A stretch of 64,000 nt of DNA, taken from the NCBI RefSeq assembly GCF_025979885.1, contig NZ_CP110140.1:28428-92427 (forward strand), in the 5' to 3' direction. Numbering within the stretch: position 1 is the first letter of the stretch; each line of letters opens with the position of its first letter. Source of the DNA: Hymenobacter sp. YIM 151500-1 (lineage in GTDB: Bacteria; Bacteroidota; Bacteroidia; Cytophagales; Hymenobacteraceae). Both the position numbers and the translations under genes were made by a program. Of the stretch, positions 1 to 8,074 are shown one piece after another. Below the pieces are notes generated by a model. It worked only from the letters and a program-made list of their open reading frames with translations. It had not been told where the DNA came from and searched no databases.

Positions 1-2
1 TG

Positions 3-374
3 GGTGATTTGCTGCGCACCACCAAAAAGCTGTTCCAGACGGCGAAAGTGCGGCGGGTGCGACGGGATACGCAGGGGCATCCCCTCGCACCGCACCTAGA
101 AGAAAACTGGGTGGAAATCACTCTGAAGCAGCACCACGAAAAGCTTGACGCTATCAAGCTTATTCGCAACGAAGTGGGAGCACATTTTAACGCCCTGGGC
201 AACGATTGGTCGGATAACGATGTGCGCGAGTTTGGGCAGGCAGCCTACGACCTGGCCGAGGCCCTGGCCTGCCAGCAGTGTGGCCACATTCCCAAGAACC
301 TGCGCACCGACCACCGCGGCTGCGGCTGCGATGCCAAACACCAAACGCAGCTTTACCCGCTTAGCCTTAACTAA
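3..374 (+). CDS. C-terminal part of a HEPN-like protein with Cys-rich tail (5' truncated by window edge)
   Basis: The frame is open to the left edge, so the true start probably lies outside the window; the first in-window start would be a TTG at 9. A helical stretch carries I-R-N-E-V-G-A-H, which fits the R-x(4-6)-H signature of HEPN ribonuclease domains, followed by a second helix rich in Ala and Leu. The tail has C-Q-Q-C and C-G-C clusters with a nearby His, which looks like a small zinc-binding end. HEPN domains are common in RNA-cutting toxins and abortive-infection proteins; that role here is inference. The stop codon overlaps, tail to tail, the stop of the E2-E1-JAB gene (shared bases CTAA), which is unusually tight for unrelated genes. 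Confidence 0.5.
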   Translation, partial: GDLLRTTKKLFQTAKVRRVRRDTQGHPLAPHLEENWVEITLKQHHEKLDAIKLIRNEVGAHFNALGNDWSDNDVREFGQAAYDLAEALACQQCGHIPKNLRTDHRGCGCDAKHQTQLYPLSLN

Positions 375-2641
375 GCCTGGCTGCCCCGATGCGGTTCGTC
401 CGCGTCAGCAGCCATAGTCGATACATGCCATCCCAGGGTACCATCTTCCCCCACAATAGCCATGACGGCCGGCAGACCTTCAGCCTGCCGCTCGCGCTGT
501 AGGCGGGCAAACAGGTTCTTATCGTCTTCACTGGGCCGGATGCTGTACCCGTCCGGGTGAGAATGCCATTCGCCGACGTACACTACTTGTCGACCAGTGC
601 ATTCGCTAATGCGGGCTAGCTCAGCTGGCACACCCTTTATGCCGCGCACGTAGGCCGTGGGCGACTCCAGGCTGTCAGCTGGCGAGGGAATAAGGTCCAC
701 GATGTACAGCCGGCGCTGCTGGGTATCAAACACGCCCACCAGTATGCCCCCTGTTTCATTGGGCAGGCGAGCCTGACGTTGGGCGTGTAGCTCCCGTACT
801 AGTTGCTGTGAAAGGCTTACCGTCCAGCCACTCATTGCCTTTTCTGTATAAGGAGACACCTCGATTTCATGGGCTGTTACCGTTAAATCGGGCTGAGCCT
901 GCCAGATTTTGAGGCGGGCTTCCGGCTCGGCTACCGTCGTGCGTACTGCTCGGGCTCCAATAGCTGCGTGCAGAGCAACCTGGTCTTGGGGCAGTCGCAC
1001 CGAAACATCGCGGCAGGCGTGGGAGTAGCGAATGGGCCGGCCGGCCAGGTGCAGGTGCGACTGTAGGGCGGGTTGGCGGAGCAGCGCCCGGTAATATTCC
1101 ATCTCCAGCTGGTCGAGGCGCAGGGCGCGGTCTTGCGGCTCGGCCAGCAGCACCAGGTCTGTACCTGACGGATTCAGAAACAGCGACAAGCGGCGGCCCG
1201 GGCTTGTTATTCCCAAGGTTAGGTGCCGCGCTACGGCTACCGAAGCCGACATATCCAGTACGACCTCGGCCGCTTCGTAGGCAATCCGTACCGAGTCTGA
1301 AACTGGCTTCAGCACGTTGGCTGCAATAGCCTGCACCTCCGCTTGTTCATGCGTGGTCTGCAGGGTGGCTGCCATGGCTTCGGCCTTACCCATACCGACC
1401 GCACTGCCGGGCAAATAGTGGCGGGCCGTATTGTGAGGCTGATAGTAGTCCTCGTCCAGCCACACCCAGTTGCCCTGTCCGGCTCGTACCAGATTATTGA
1501 CGACCTGCGAGCCTAAACTACCTGCCCCAATGGCCACAAAGCGGGTTGTGGTAGGGGACACGTCGTTATATGCCGCTGCTAATTCGCGCGTCAGGGCACA
1601 CACCGGATTAAGCAACACTAAGGGGCTCTGCTGGCCGATGCGGCTTGCATCAGTATAAAACAGCTCGACCACCTTATTGGGCTGAGCTCGCCAAATTCCA
1701 ACGTCCGTACCAATCTCAGCTAACGTGCCTACTGTGGCAAAAGCCCACACTTCCATGCCTTCGATAGGACCTTCTACGGTACGCTGTTTGGGCATTCGCA
1801 CGATGAGCAACAGCTTATGGTCCCAGCTAAAGCCCGAACGGCCTTTGCTGGTAGCCAGGTGCTGGCGCAAGGCATCCAGAAAATCCGTGTTTTCCGTTGA
1901 TAAATAGGTCTGCAATGCTCCCAAGGTGCGGGGCTGCTCATGAATTAGCCCGTGTACCTGGGGCGGAGTCGTGTATACAAAGCTGGCAAACTGTACCTGC
2001 CAGCCTGCTGTGGGCGGGCTGGCCGACAGTGGCAGCGCCACCAGTGTTGTCTGCCCTAGCACGTTGCTGACAATGCGGGCGCGCACGGGCTCCAAATCGG
2101 TTGCTTCAGCCGCAAAGTAAGCGGACGGTAGTACGAGCCGCTCAGCTGGCGCATAAAAGGCCTGTTCCAAGGCCTGGTCGGCAGCGTGCAGCTCACCGCG
2201 TGCCGTCTGAGTCAGCCAGTGCTGCAACTGCCGGAGCAGCGCGGCGGCGGTCCAGGTTGGCTTGAGGTCGGCGTAGGCGGTCTGGTACAAGCACAGGCTA
2301 AGCGGCATGTTTTCGCCACCAAAATGAAGATGGGGCACCAATGGAAAATCCTCCCGGAGTGCCAACACGACCTGGTGGTCAGTATCGGCTGGGGCGAAGC
2401 CAAAAGCAATGCGCTCGACCGTGCGCACATCGTGCACCGGATGCTGAGGCACTTCGGCCTCAATATCCACCACGACTATTTCGTATTCCGGTGTGCGTCG
2501 GCACTCTAGCAGCCGCACGTAGGGCAAGCCCTGACTTTGCAGGGCTTGCACCATTTCGACAGCCTTCGGCAGTAGCAGCGCGTCAGCGGCCACCGGCTCG
2601 CCCGCTACGGGATAATAGGCAATTTCAGGTAGTTCCATCAT
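371..2641 (-). CDS. E2-E1-JAB triple-domain ubiquitin-conjugation-like protein
   Basis: A 756-residue fusion of three ubiquitin-pathway folds. The N-terminal ~155 residues look like a bacterial E2, with a conserved L-C-L-Y segment whose Cys117 is the likely thioester residue. Residues ~365-560 are a ThiF/E1 adenylation domain: G-A-G-S-L-G-S at 372-378 and D396-x-D398 with N404 and R407 for ATP binding; a Cys in Y-S-H-A-C-R is a candidate E1 cysteine. The C-terminus is a JAB/JAMM isopeptidase: an N-E-T-G-G-I glutamate, then H693-x-H695 and D706 in the H-x-H-x(10)-D pattern. Activation, conjugation and deconjugation would thus sit on one chain. It lies 8 bases downstream of the metallo-beta-lactamase gene. 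No ubiquitin-like protein or CD-NTase is visible nearby. Related fusions are known from comparative genomics of prokaryotic ubiquitin-like systems; the target here is unknown. Confidence 0.88.
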   Translation of the reverse strand: MMELPEIAYYPVAGEPVAADALLLPKAVEMVQALQSQGLPYVRLLECRRTPEYEIVVVDIEAEVPQHPVHDVRTVERIAFGFAPADTDHQVVLALREDFPLVPHLHFGGENMPLSLCLYQTAYADLKPTWTAAALLRQLQHWLTQTARGELHAADQALEQAFYAPAERLVLPSAYFAAEATDLEPVRARIVSNVLGQTTLVALPLSASPPTAGWQVQFASFVYTTPPQVHGLIHEQPRTLGALQTYLSTENTDFLDALRQHLATSKGRSGFSWDHKLLLIVRMPKQRTVEGPIEGMEVWAFATVGTLAEIGTDVGIWRAQPNKVVELFYTDASRIGQQSPLVLLNPVCALTRELAAAYNDVSPTTTRFVAIGAGSLGSQVVNNLVRAGQGNWVWLDEDYYQPHNTARHYLPGSAVGMGKAEAMAATLQTTHEQAEVQAIAANVLKPVSDSVRIAYEAAEVVLDMSASVAVARHLTLGITSPGRRLSLFLNPSGTDLVLLAEPQDRALRLDQLEMEYYRALLRQPALQSHLHLAGRPIRYSHACRDVSVRLPQDQVALHAAIGARAVRTTVAEPEARLKIWQAQPDLTVTAHEIEVSPYTEKAMSGWTVSLSQQLVRELHAQRQARLPNETGGILVGVFDTQQRRLYIVDLIPSPADSLESPTAYVRGIKGVPAELARISECTGRQVVYVGEWHSHPDGYSIRPSEDDKNLFARLQRERQAEGLPAVMAIVGEDGTLGWHVSTMAADADEPHRGSQA

Positions 2642-2649
2642 CTGCCTCC

Positions 2650-3786
2650 TTAATTGCCTTGGTAGCCAGCCCGTGGGGGAGGCGTGTTGCCGCTTGCGAT
2701 GCTGGCGGCAGCCGCCGCCAACTTGCCAATGCTGGCCCCTAATTGGTCAATCTTGATGACGATGGGCTCAGGATACAAGATGCTCTTGTGCTCCATCGTG
2801 ACCAGGAACTCGCCACCGAGGCGTGTTGCTTGGGCTTTATAATAAGCCGCGGCCTGGCGGTGCGGAGGCTGTTTGTCCTCGTCGTTGCTGGGAATTGGCT
2901 TACTGGTAGAGATGAGGCGGCCCCGGCTCTGCCCGTACGTTTCGAATAGCTTTTTCACGTGTGCATCCGGCACGGTCACGTCGGTACCTTTCTCGCTGCT
3001 GAGCGACAGGTAGCTACAGTGATGGGCAATCTTAAAGATGTCCCACTCCAGGCGCTCCGTCCGGCCATAGTACTCGGTCACCTTCACGATGGATTTGATG
3101 ACTTCCCAGTCGATGTCGGAGAAGAAGTGCATACGAGTTTTGCGGCCGCCCTCCTCAAATGTTGCCTGGAAGGTAAGGGCGTCGCTGTTGCGGTCCATCA
3201 GGGCCAAGCCCCCACCGGCTGTACGGCCGGCAAACGGTGAATGCACGAAGAACTCCACCCCGTCGGTAGCCAGGTTGAACCCGGGAATTAGGGTGCCGGC
3301 GTTCGTAATGAGGTGCGCCCGGTCGGCAACCGTGAGGTTCTTCGAGGCCAGCCAATCGTCGAGTTGGCCCGGGCCGGAGAATACCCGAATTCCTTCACCT
3401 TTTAGCAGGCGGTAGCGAGCTTCCTGACGCAGAATGCGGGTTTCGTCCTCACAGCCCTCTTCTACGATGACGGCCGCAGGCACCCACAGTTCCTTGATTT
3501 TTACCCGGCCAGCGCCCTGGTATTTAGCAGCGTGCAGCAGCTCAAAAAAGTCTGAAGCGCCGCACGTGTGGTCGTTGTCGAGGTGCGTAAAGGCAACGAC
3601 ATCGTAATTGTCGCGCTTGGCATTGAGCAAGTCCGCGCGAAGCTCCACCGGCAGGTCAATGCGCTTGTCCTTGGGGTCGGTGGCGCACCGCATGTTGGCG
3701 TAGTCAATCAGCAGCTTTTTGCCGTTCGCGAGGTCAATCCGCGAGGTATCGGCGTTTCCGAGGTTAAAAATGGTTATCTGGTGCAT
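2650..3786 (-). CDS. Metallo-beta-lactamase-fold hydrolase, partner of the E2-E1-JAB protein
   Basis: A 378-residue protein. The metal-binding signature T-H-L-D-N-D-H is near residue 67, following a short beta-rich N-terminus with I-D-Y. It resembles the ComEC/Rec2-like branch of the metallo-beta-lactamase fold, which includes nucleases and phosphodiesterases. Further His and Asp residues (F-S-D-I-D-W, A-H-H-C-S) would complete a two-metal site. The last ~35 residues are Ala/Pro/Gly-rich and probably disordered. It is the first gene of a two-gene minus-strand operon. As I recall, MBL genes beside E2-E1-JAB fusions have been noted in genomic surveys, which suggests the hydrolase is the effector or the modified partner. 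The substrate is not known. Confidence 0.82.
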   Translation of the reverse strand: MHQITIFNLGNADTSRIDLANGKKLLIDYANMRCATDPKDKRIDLPVELRADLLNAKRDNYDVVAFTHLDNDHTCGASDFFELLHAAKYQGAGRVKIKELWVPAAVIVEEGCEDETRILRQEARYRLLKGEGIRVFSGPGQLDDWLASKNLTVADRAHLITNAGTLIPGFNLATDGVEFFVHSPFAGRTAGGGLALMDRNSDALTFQATFEEGGRKTRMHFFSDIDWEVIKSIVKVTEYYGRTERLEWDIFKIAHHCSYLSLSSEKGTDVTVPDAHVKKLFETYGQSRGRLISTSKPIPSNDEDKQPPHRQAAAYYKAQATRLGGEFLVTMEHKSILYPEPIVIKIDQLGASIGKLAAAAASIASGNTPPPRAGYQGN

Positions 3787-3950
3787 GTAGCAAAGCAGTT
3801 ACGGTATGGAAACCATTTGGCCGCAGGCTGCGACGTAGTGGGTTCAGTTAAACAACAGTTGGCAAGAAGTCAACCCCGCGCCCCGGTCGATGTCCGGCTA
3901 CGACCACAAGCATGGGTTTTCCTTCATTGCCCCGGCAAAGCAAACGCTCA

Positions 3951-3973
3951 AGTGTGCAGTCTTTTTGCACACT
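3951..3973. promoter_or_regulatory. Perfect 8-bp inverted repeat in divergent intergenic region
   Basis: AGTGTGCA (3951-3958) and TGCACACT (3966-3973) are separated by 7 bases. The site lies between the divergently transcribed metallo-beta-lactamase and WYL-regulator genes, within a 376-base gap (3787-4162) that is more AT-rich than its surroundings. It could bind the WYL protein; that is inference. No T-run follows, so a terminator is less likely. Confidence 0.5.
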
Positions 3974-4042
3974 AAGAACTTGCTTCATTGTTTTTTTGTC
4001 AATACCCCGTATTTTGCCATAATCACCTGATAATCAAATACA

Positions 4043-4062
4043 AAATTTCACCGATGAAATTT
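4043..4062. promoter_or_regulatory. Second perfect 8-bp inverted repeat upstream of WYL gene
   Basis: AAATTTCA (4043-4050) and TGAAATTT (4055-4062) flank a 4-base spacer. It sits about 100 bases before the WYL gene and 92 bases from the first inverted repeat. Its sequence differs from the first, so two different proteins or two half-site types may be involved. A near-match to a Bacteroidetes -7 element (TACCTTTTG, one base too long) follows at 4078-4086. Confidence 0.45.
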
Positions 4063-4162
4063 CTCTAATGTCCTTACTACCTTTTGTAATCCATGAAAAG
4101 ACCGTTCTTCGCCAGGCTCTTTCACCTGCGCAGGTGGCGAGCGGCTATTTTCCCGTGTCCCG

Positions 4163-5170
4163 ATGCCCATTAATAAAAACGCCTACAATCGTTACCTCAT
4201 TATTGACCGCTGTTTACAGCAAGGCGGTCGTCCCTGGACTATTCAGGACTTGCTGAAAGCAGTGGAGGAGGATTATCTGGAAACTACACCTGATAAGAAC
4301 GGCGTCTGCGAGCGGACACTGAAAGGCGACTTGCACAACATGAAGTTGCCAACCCATCATAATGCTCCTATTGCGTACAGCCGTCGGCGTGGGTATCACT
4401 ATACAGACCCTGAGTACTCGATTCATAAGACGCCGCTCACGAGTGAAGACCTGCTCATACTTCATCAGAGCCTGCACACACTGAAGGCATTGCGCGGTCT
4501 GGGCTTGGCAGATGACTTAGATGAACTGATTCAGCGCCTGGAACGAAAACAACCCAGTGCCGGGGCCGCAACCAATTCTATTCTACAATTAGAAGCCGCA
4601 CCCGAATACACTGGCACTGAGTATTTGAAACCGCTTTACAAGGCTATCCGGGAAAAGACACCACTAGTCATGCAGTATCAACCCTACCGGGAAGAGCAGG
4701 CTAGCTCAGAGGTAGTGCATCCCTATCTGCTTAAAACCTATAATGGCCGCTGGTATCTACTAGCTCGCAATGAAGCCAAAGGTCCTCACCTACAAAATTA
4801 TGCACTCGACCGCATTAAGGGGCTTAGTGCAAGCTCCGTGGCTTTCCGGTCAACCGATGTTGATTTTAGCACTTACTTCGACCACCTTATTGGGGTAACG
4901 ATACCGAAGAAAGATTCACAGGTTGAGACTATCCGCCTACACATCAGAGCAGGGCGGGCACCCTATGTGCTTACAAAGCCTTTGCATCCTAGCCAAGTAA
5001 CAGTTAGTCAAGATACTAAAGGCATAGTGCTAGAGCTACGTCTGATTATCAATCAAGAGCTTAAATCCCGACTACTCAGTTTCGGGCCTGACCTGCAGGT
5101 GCTCGCTCCTGACTCACTTCGCGATTCTATGCAGAAACTGCTCAACAAGGCCGTCGCCCGCTATCACTAG
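4163..5170 (+). CDS. WYL-domain transcriptional regulator with N-terminal HTH
   Basis: A 335-residue protein. The first ~75 residues form a winged-helix region (the G-R-P-W-T-I-Q-D-L-L helix is typical of Bacteroidetes WYL proteins). A helical linker follows, then a WYL domain around residues 150-240 with the signature R-W-Y-L-L-A-R-N, and a C-terminal WCX-like beta region. WYL domains sense nucleic acids or nucleotides and often control phage-defence genes. It is divergent from the E2-E1-JAB/MBL operon and co-directional with the PLD and patatin genes, so it could regulate either side; the two inverted repeats upstream are candidate sites. Confidence 0.85.
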   Translation: MPINKNAYNRYLIIDRCLQQGGRPWTIQDLLKAVEEDYLETTPDKNGVCERTLKGDLHNMKLPTHHNAPIAYSRRRGYHYTDPEYSIHKTPLTSEDLLILHQSLHTLKALRGLGLADDLDELIQRLERKQPSAGAATNSILQLEAAPEYTGTEYLKPLYKAIREKTPLVMQYQPYREEQASSEVVHPYLLKTYNGRWYLLARNEAKGPHLQNYALDRIKGLSASSVAFRSTDVDFSTYFDHLIGVTIPKKDSQVETIRLHIRAGRAPYVLTKPLHPSQVTVSQDTKGIVLELRLIINQELKSRLLSFGPDLQVLAPDSLRDSMQKLLNKAVARYH

Positions 5171-5369
5171 GCTGTTGAAGGCATAAGCAGTAGCGGTAGT
5201 TTGGTCCCGCTGAAGGCACAACAGTAAGCGAGGTGGTTGAGGAAGAGTGCGGGGATGGTTAGCTTGTGAAAGCTTGTAAAAATCAGTTGCCAAAATCGCT
5301 GCTTTTAGCAGAGAGTTACTGTCGCACTATCTCGGCTTACATTTCTGCCTTCTAAGTATCTTAGCGTGC

Positions 5370-5768
5370 TTGCTTATCAAACTAGCATTTTCCTCATACC
5401 GCCCTTTAATGGAAGACTATACCTCCTCGATGTCTTATGAAATATTCATTCGCCGAGCTCACAGCTGCGACCGAGACCGAAAAGGAGCATCTCTGGACTA
5501 CTTCCGCAACTTGCAGAATACCGAATCTGGTCGATTAAAAATTAGTGCCCTGGGCTCTGCCGCCAAGCAGCTGGCCGCGGTGAAGGGATATTTGGAAAAA
5601 GCCATAGCAGCCTTTATTAAGCCTCGCCGGGGACGCAAGCTTTCTCCCGTGGAAGTGCAGCAGCTAGAAGCCCTATTACCGCGCATTGCAGGCAGCAACA
5701 GCGCGGCCGAGCTACTGCCGTTGATTGAGCAAGGCTTAGCCGTTACGCAGCCCTACAAAGAAGCCTGA
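5370..5768 (+). CDS. Small hypothetical protein, possible 5' frameshift
   Basis: I do not recognise the family. The C-terminal ~85 residues are helical and basic (K-P-R-R-G-R-K near the middle) and look like real coding sequence. The first ~50 residues in this frame are less convincing. An ATG at 5437 in the +1 frame opens a more protein-like start (M-K-Y-S-F-A-E-L-T-A-A-T-E-T-E-K) that runs 34 codons to a stop near 5540. The true gene may start there and have lost frame by one base, or the overlap is chance. It ends 11 bases before the PLD-like gene, consistent with an operon. The 200 bases before it (5171-5369) hold no gene I can support. Confidence 0.4.
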   Translation: MLIKLAFSSYRPLMEDYTSSMSYEIFIRRAHSCDRDRKGASLDYFRNLQNTESGRLKISALGSAAKQLAAVKGYLEKAIAAFIKPRRGRKLSPVEVQQLEALLPRIAGSNSAAELLPLIEQGLAVTQPYKEA

Positions 5769-5779
5769 CTTTCGACCCA

Positions 5780-6634
5780 GTGAAAATTCTACCTCCGCAT
5801 AAAATCAGCGGCGCGTTGTTCGACCTCATACACGAGGCGCGGCAGGAACTCGTGCTGGTATCACCTTACGTCAACCTAACGCACTGGAAGCAACTGGCCA
5901 CCGCTATCAAGGCTGCCCATGCCCGGGGCGTACGCATTACCTTCTTTACCCGGCACGAACCCAACGACCTAACCAGTAAAGAACAGGTAGAAGCACTGGG
6001 TATTACGCCACAACTCGTGCCCTGGCTGCACGCTAAGTTTTACTTCAACGAAACGAGTGGCCTTATCACATCACTGAATCTGCTGGGTTCTTCCAACAGC
6101 AATTCCATTGAGATAGGCTCGCAGCTTGAAACCGCTGAGGAGTTGAAAGTGCTGCGCCAGTTCGTGCAGCAATACCTTGCGCCGCAGCAACTCGGGCAGC
6201 CCGTGAAGAGCGAAGACAAGCGCTTCGACACACAGGATTTCAGCCAGGTTCTAATCGACTATTTGAAAGATGAAATTGATAAGGCCTGTGTGGTGACGTA
6301 CGAGCCCGACAAGAGCTTGTCCATTCAGGCATTGCGTAATTCTTTCAGCGCTACTATCGAGGGCTTTCCCAATCAGTTTATGATGGATGGTATTATATCA
6401 GGCCGCGAAGCTGACCGCTTCAAGGCCAAGCAGAAGAAGCATTTTACTTCACCGGCGGTACGCTACAAACTGGAGCGTGGTAATGCCGGCTACTACGATG
6501 CAATCCAGGCAATTCTTATTCAACCTCTTTCCAACAAGAATTTCAACAGGCTCATGTCTGCCGAAAAAAAGCAGCTTTGCCTGCTCATAGCTGATTTTTT
6601 AAGAGCGGTACGAGCTTTCAAAGATGACTATTAG
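5780..6634 (+). CDS. Phospholipase D-like (PLDc) domain protein
   Basis: A 284-residue protein starting at GTG. Residues ~12-115 form one PLD half: L-V-L-V-S-P-Y strand, then H84-A-K86 with the downstream N-S-I-E-I-G segment. The usual Asp of H-x-K-x(4)-D is Glu91 here. A single HKD half implies a dimeric active site, as in Nuc-like nucleases or bacterial PLD-family effectors. The C-terminal ~160 residues are basic and helical with no family I recognise. It follows the small 5370-5768 gene and precedes the patatin gene on the same strand. Cutting of nucleic acid or phospholipid are both possible. Confidence 0.75.
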   Translation: MKILPPHKISGALFDLIHEARQELVLVSPYVNLTHWKQLATAIKAAHARGVRITFFTRHEPNDLTSKEQVEALGITPQLVPWLHAKFYFNETSGLITSLNLLGSSNSNSIEIGSQLETAEELKVLRQFVQQYLAPQQLGQPVKSEDKRFDTQDFSQVLIDYLKDEIDKACVVTYEPDKSLSIQALRNSFSATIEGFPNQFMMDGIISGREADRFKAKQKKHFTSPAVRYKLERGNAGYYDAIQAILIQPLSNKNFNRLMSAEKKQLCLLIADFLRAVRAFKDDY

Positions 6635-6715
6635 CCACTCGGCCTGCGGAAACATCAGTTGCAGAATAGCAGCCATAGTTCACAGCCAACACTCTACTTA
6701 ACCACCCGTGCACGC

Positions 6716-8011
6716 ATGTCATTTACTCGCCGCTTTGGGCTAGCCTTATCTGGTGGTGGCTACCGGGCTGCTGCCTTTCATTTGGGTACACTTCGTAAAC
6801 TGCATGAGATGGGACGGCTGGCTTCCATTGATGTCATTTCTACCATCTCGGGTGGGTCTATCACCGGAGCCGCTTATTGCTTACACCAAGGGACTTTTAA
6901 GGAATTTTATGACCATATGACACAGGCGCTGCTGTGCTGCAACGTCATTCGCCGTGCCCTGCTGTCGTGGTCTTTTGTGCGGTTCTTATTGTTGGTTTTG
7001 GCCTTTCTAGTGCCAAGCGTGGCCTTGCTTTTTACTCACTGGGCACCCTTCTCGCTAGTGCCGCTAGTCGGCTTGGTACTTGTGGTGCTTCGCTACCAGT
7101 TTCGCTTGCTGCCGGTCAGTCGAGAGATTGAGCGAGCCTACGACACCTTTTTTTATCATGGCCAAACGTTACAACAACTACGCTCCACGCCTATTCTAGC
7201 CATTGGCACATCGAATCTGCAAACGGGACGGCCATTTACCTTCTCGCGGGAATGGATGGCAGACTCGACGTATGCTTACTACCAGCCCCCAGTGCATTTC
7301 GATGCAGCTGATTTCCCGGTGGCACGGGCTGTAGCTGCTTCCTCCTGCGTACCATTCGCTTTCACCCCCATTACCATTGCCCCGGCTTTTTTTCGAGAAC
7401 CGACTGACGTAGACCGTGCCCATCCTCAGCTCATTGATGGAGGTGTTTACGACAATCAAGGTATCCAGAAACTTACACAGGCTAACAGCCGCTATGAGTG
7501 TAATACCATTGTCGTGTCGGATGCTGGGGCTGGATTGAGCCCCTTAGGTAGCCGCCCATATCCAAATACTGCGGCCCTACTACTGCGCACAGTGGATTTG
7601 TTCATGCACCGCATCAAGAATGCGCAGATGATGGCCAACCTTTTCCGGCGTGCAACGGAGCACAGTAAGTGTGTTGCTTATCTGTCATTAGGATGGCAAT
7701 TAAAAAACAGCATTCCAGGCTTTATCGATAATCTAGCCCAAGGAAACATTTCCCCAGCGGTAATGGCAGCCCGACAATTACGTGCTGACTGGATAGCTAA
7801 TCCAAAAGAGTATCGTTTTGCTCTCACAGAACATCTTGAACAACAGGTGGGCTATGCCGATTTGGCCGCTCGTGACCTAACTATAGATGAGTGGCAGGTG
7901 GTATGCCAAGTCGGTACTAATCTTACCCCATTGACACCTATTCAACTCGAACTCCTGACTCGTCATGCCGCAAACTTGACGGAAATACAAGTCAAGCTCT
8001 ATTGGCCTTGA
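6716..8011 (+). CDS. Patatin-like phospholipase with two membrane segments
   Basis: Start taken at the ATG at 6716, because the family motif begins directly after it; a TTG at 6659 would add 19 unlikely residues. L-S-G-G-G-Y-R-A-A (residues 11-19) is the glycine-rich oxyanion loop and I-S-G-G-S (44-48) the nucleophile elbow (Ser45 likely; the classic G-x-S-x-G is modified). D-G-G-V-Y-D-N (~240) supplies the catalytic Asp. Between them, residues ~85-130 are strongly hydrophobic and would form two transmembrane helices, so the enzyme is probably anchored in the inner membrane. Patatins serve as membrane-degrading effectors in several defence systems; a PLD-like neighbour and WYL regulator make that plausible here. 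Confidence 0.85.
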   Translation: MSFTRRFGLALSGGGYRAAAFHLGTLRKLHEMGRLASIDVISTISGGSITGAAYCLHQGTFKEFYDHMTQALLCCNVIRRALLSWSFVRFLLLVLAFLVPSVALLFTHWAPFSLVPLVGLVLVVLRYQFRLLPVSREIERAYDTFFYHGQTLQQLRSTPILAIGTSNLQTGRPFTFSREWMADSTYAYYQPPVHFDAADFPVARAVAASSCVPFAFTPITIAPAFFREPTDVDRAHPQLIDGGVYDNQGIQKLTQANSRYECNTIVVSDAGAGLSPLGSRPYPNTAALLLRTVDLFMHRIKNAQMMANLFRRATEHSKCVAYLSLGWQLKNSIPGFIDNLAQGNISPAVMAARQLRADWIANPKEYRFALTEHLEQQVGYADLAARDLTIDEWQVVCQVGTNLTPLTPIQLELLTRHAANLTEIQVKLYWP

Positions 8012-8074
8012 AACAGCTTAATGTATTAGGTTTCAGATTGGGATATGCTCGGCCTTGGCTAGCAAAGGGTAAAC

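Noticed and set aside
371..3786. Type II CBASS interpretation of the E1/E2/JAB gene
   Set aside because: No CD-NTase gene is visible nearby; the patatin is divergent and grouped with a WYL regulator and PLD protein instead.
5171..5290. Minus-strand startless frame resembling a transposase end
   Set aside because: Reads as hydrophobic protein over ~43 codons but has no start and no family match I can name.
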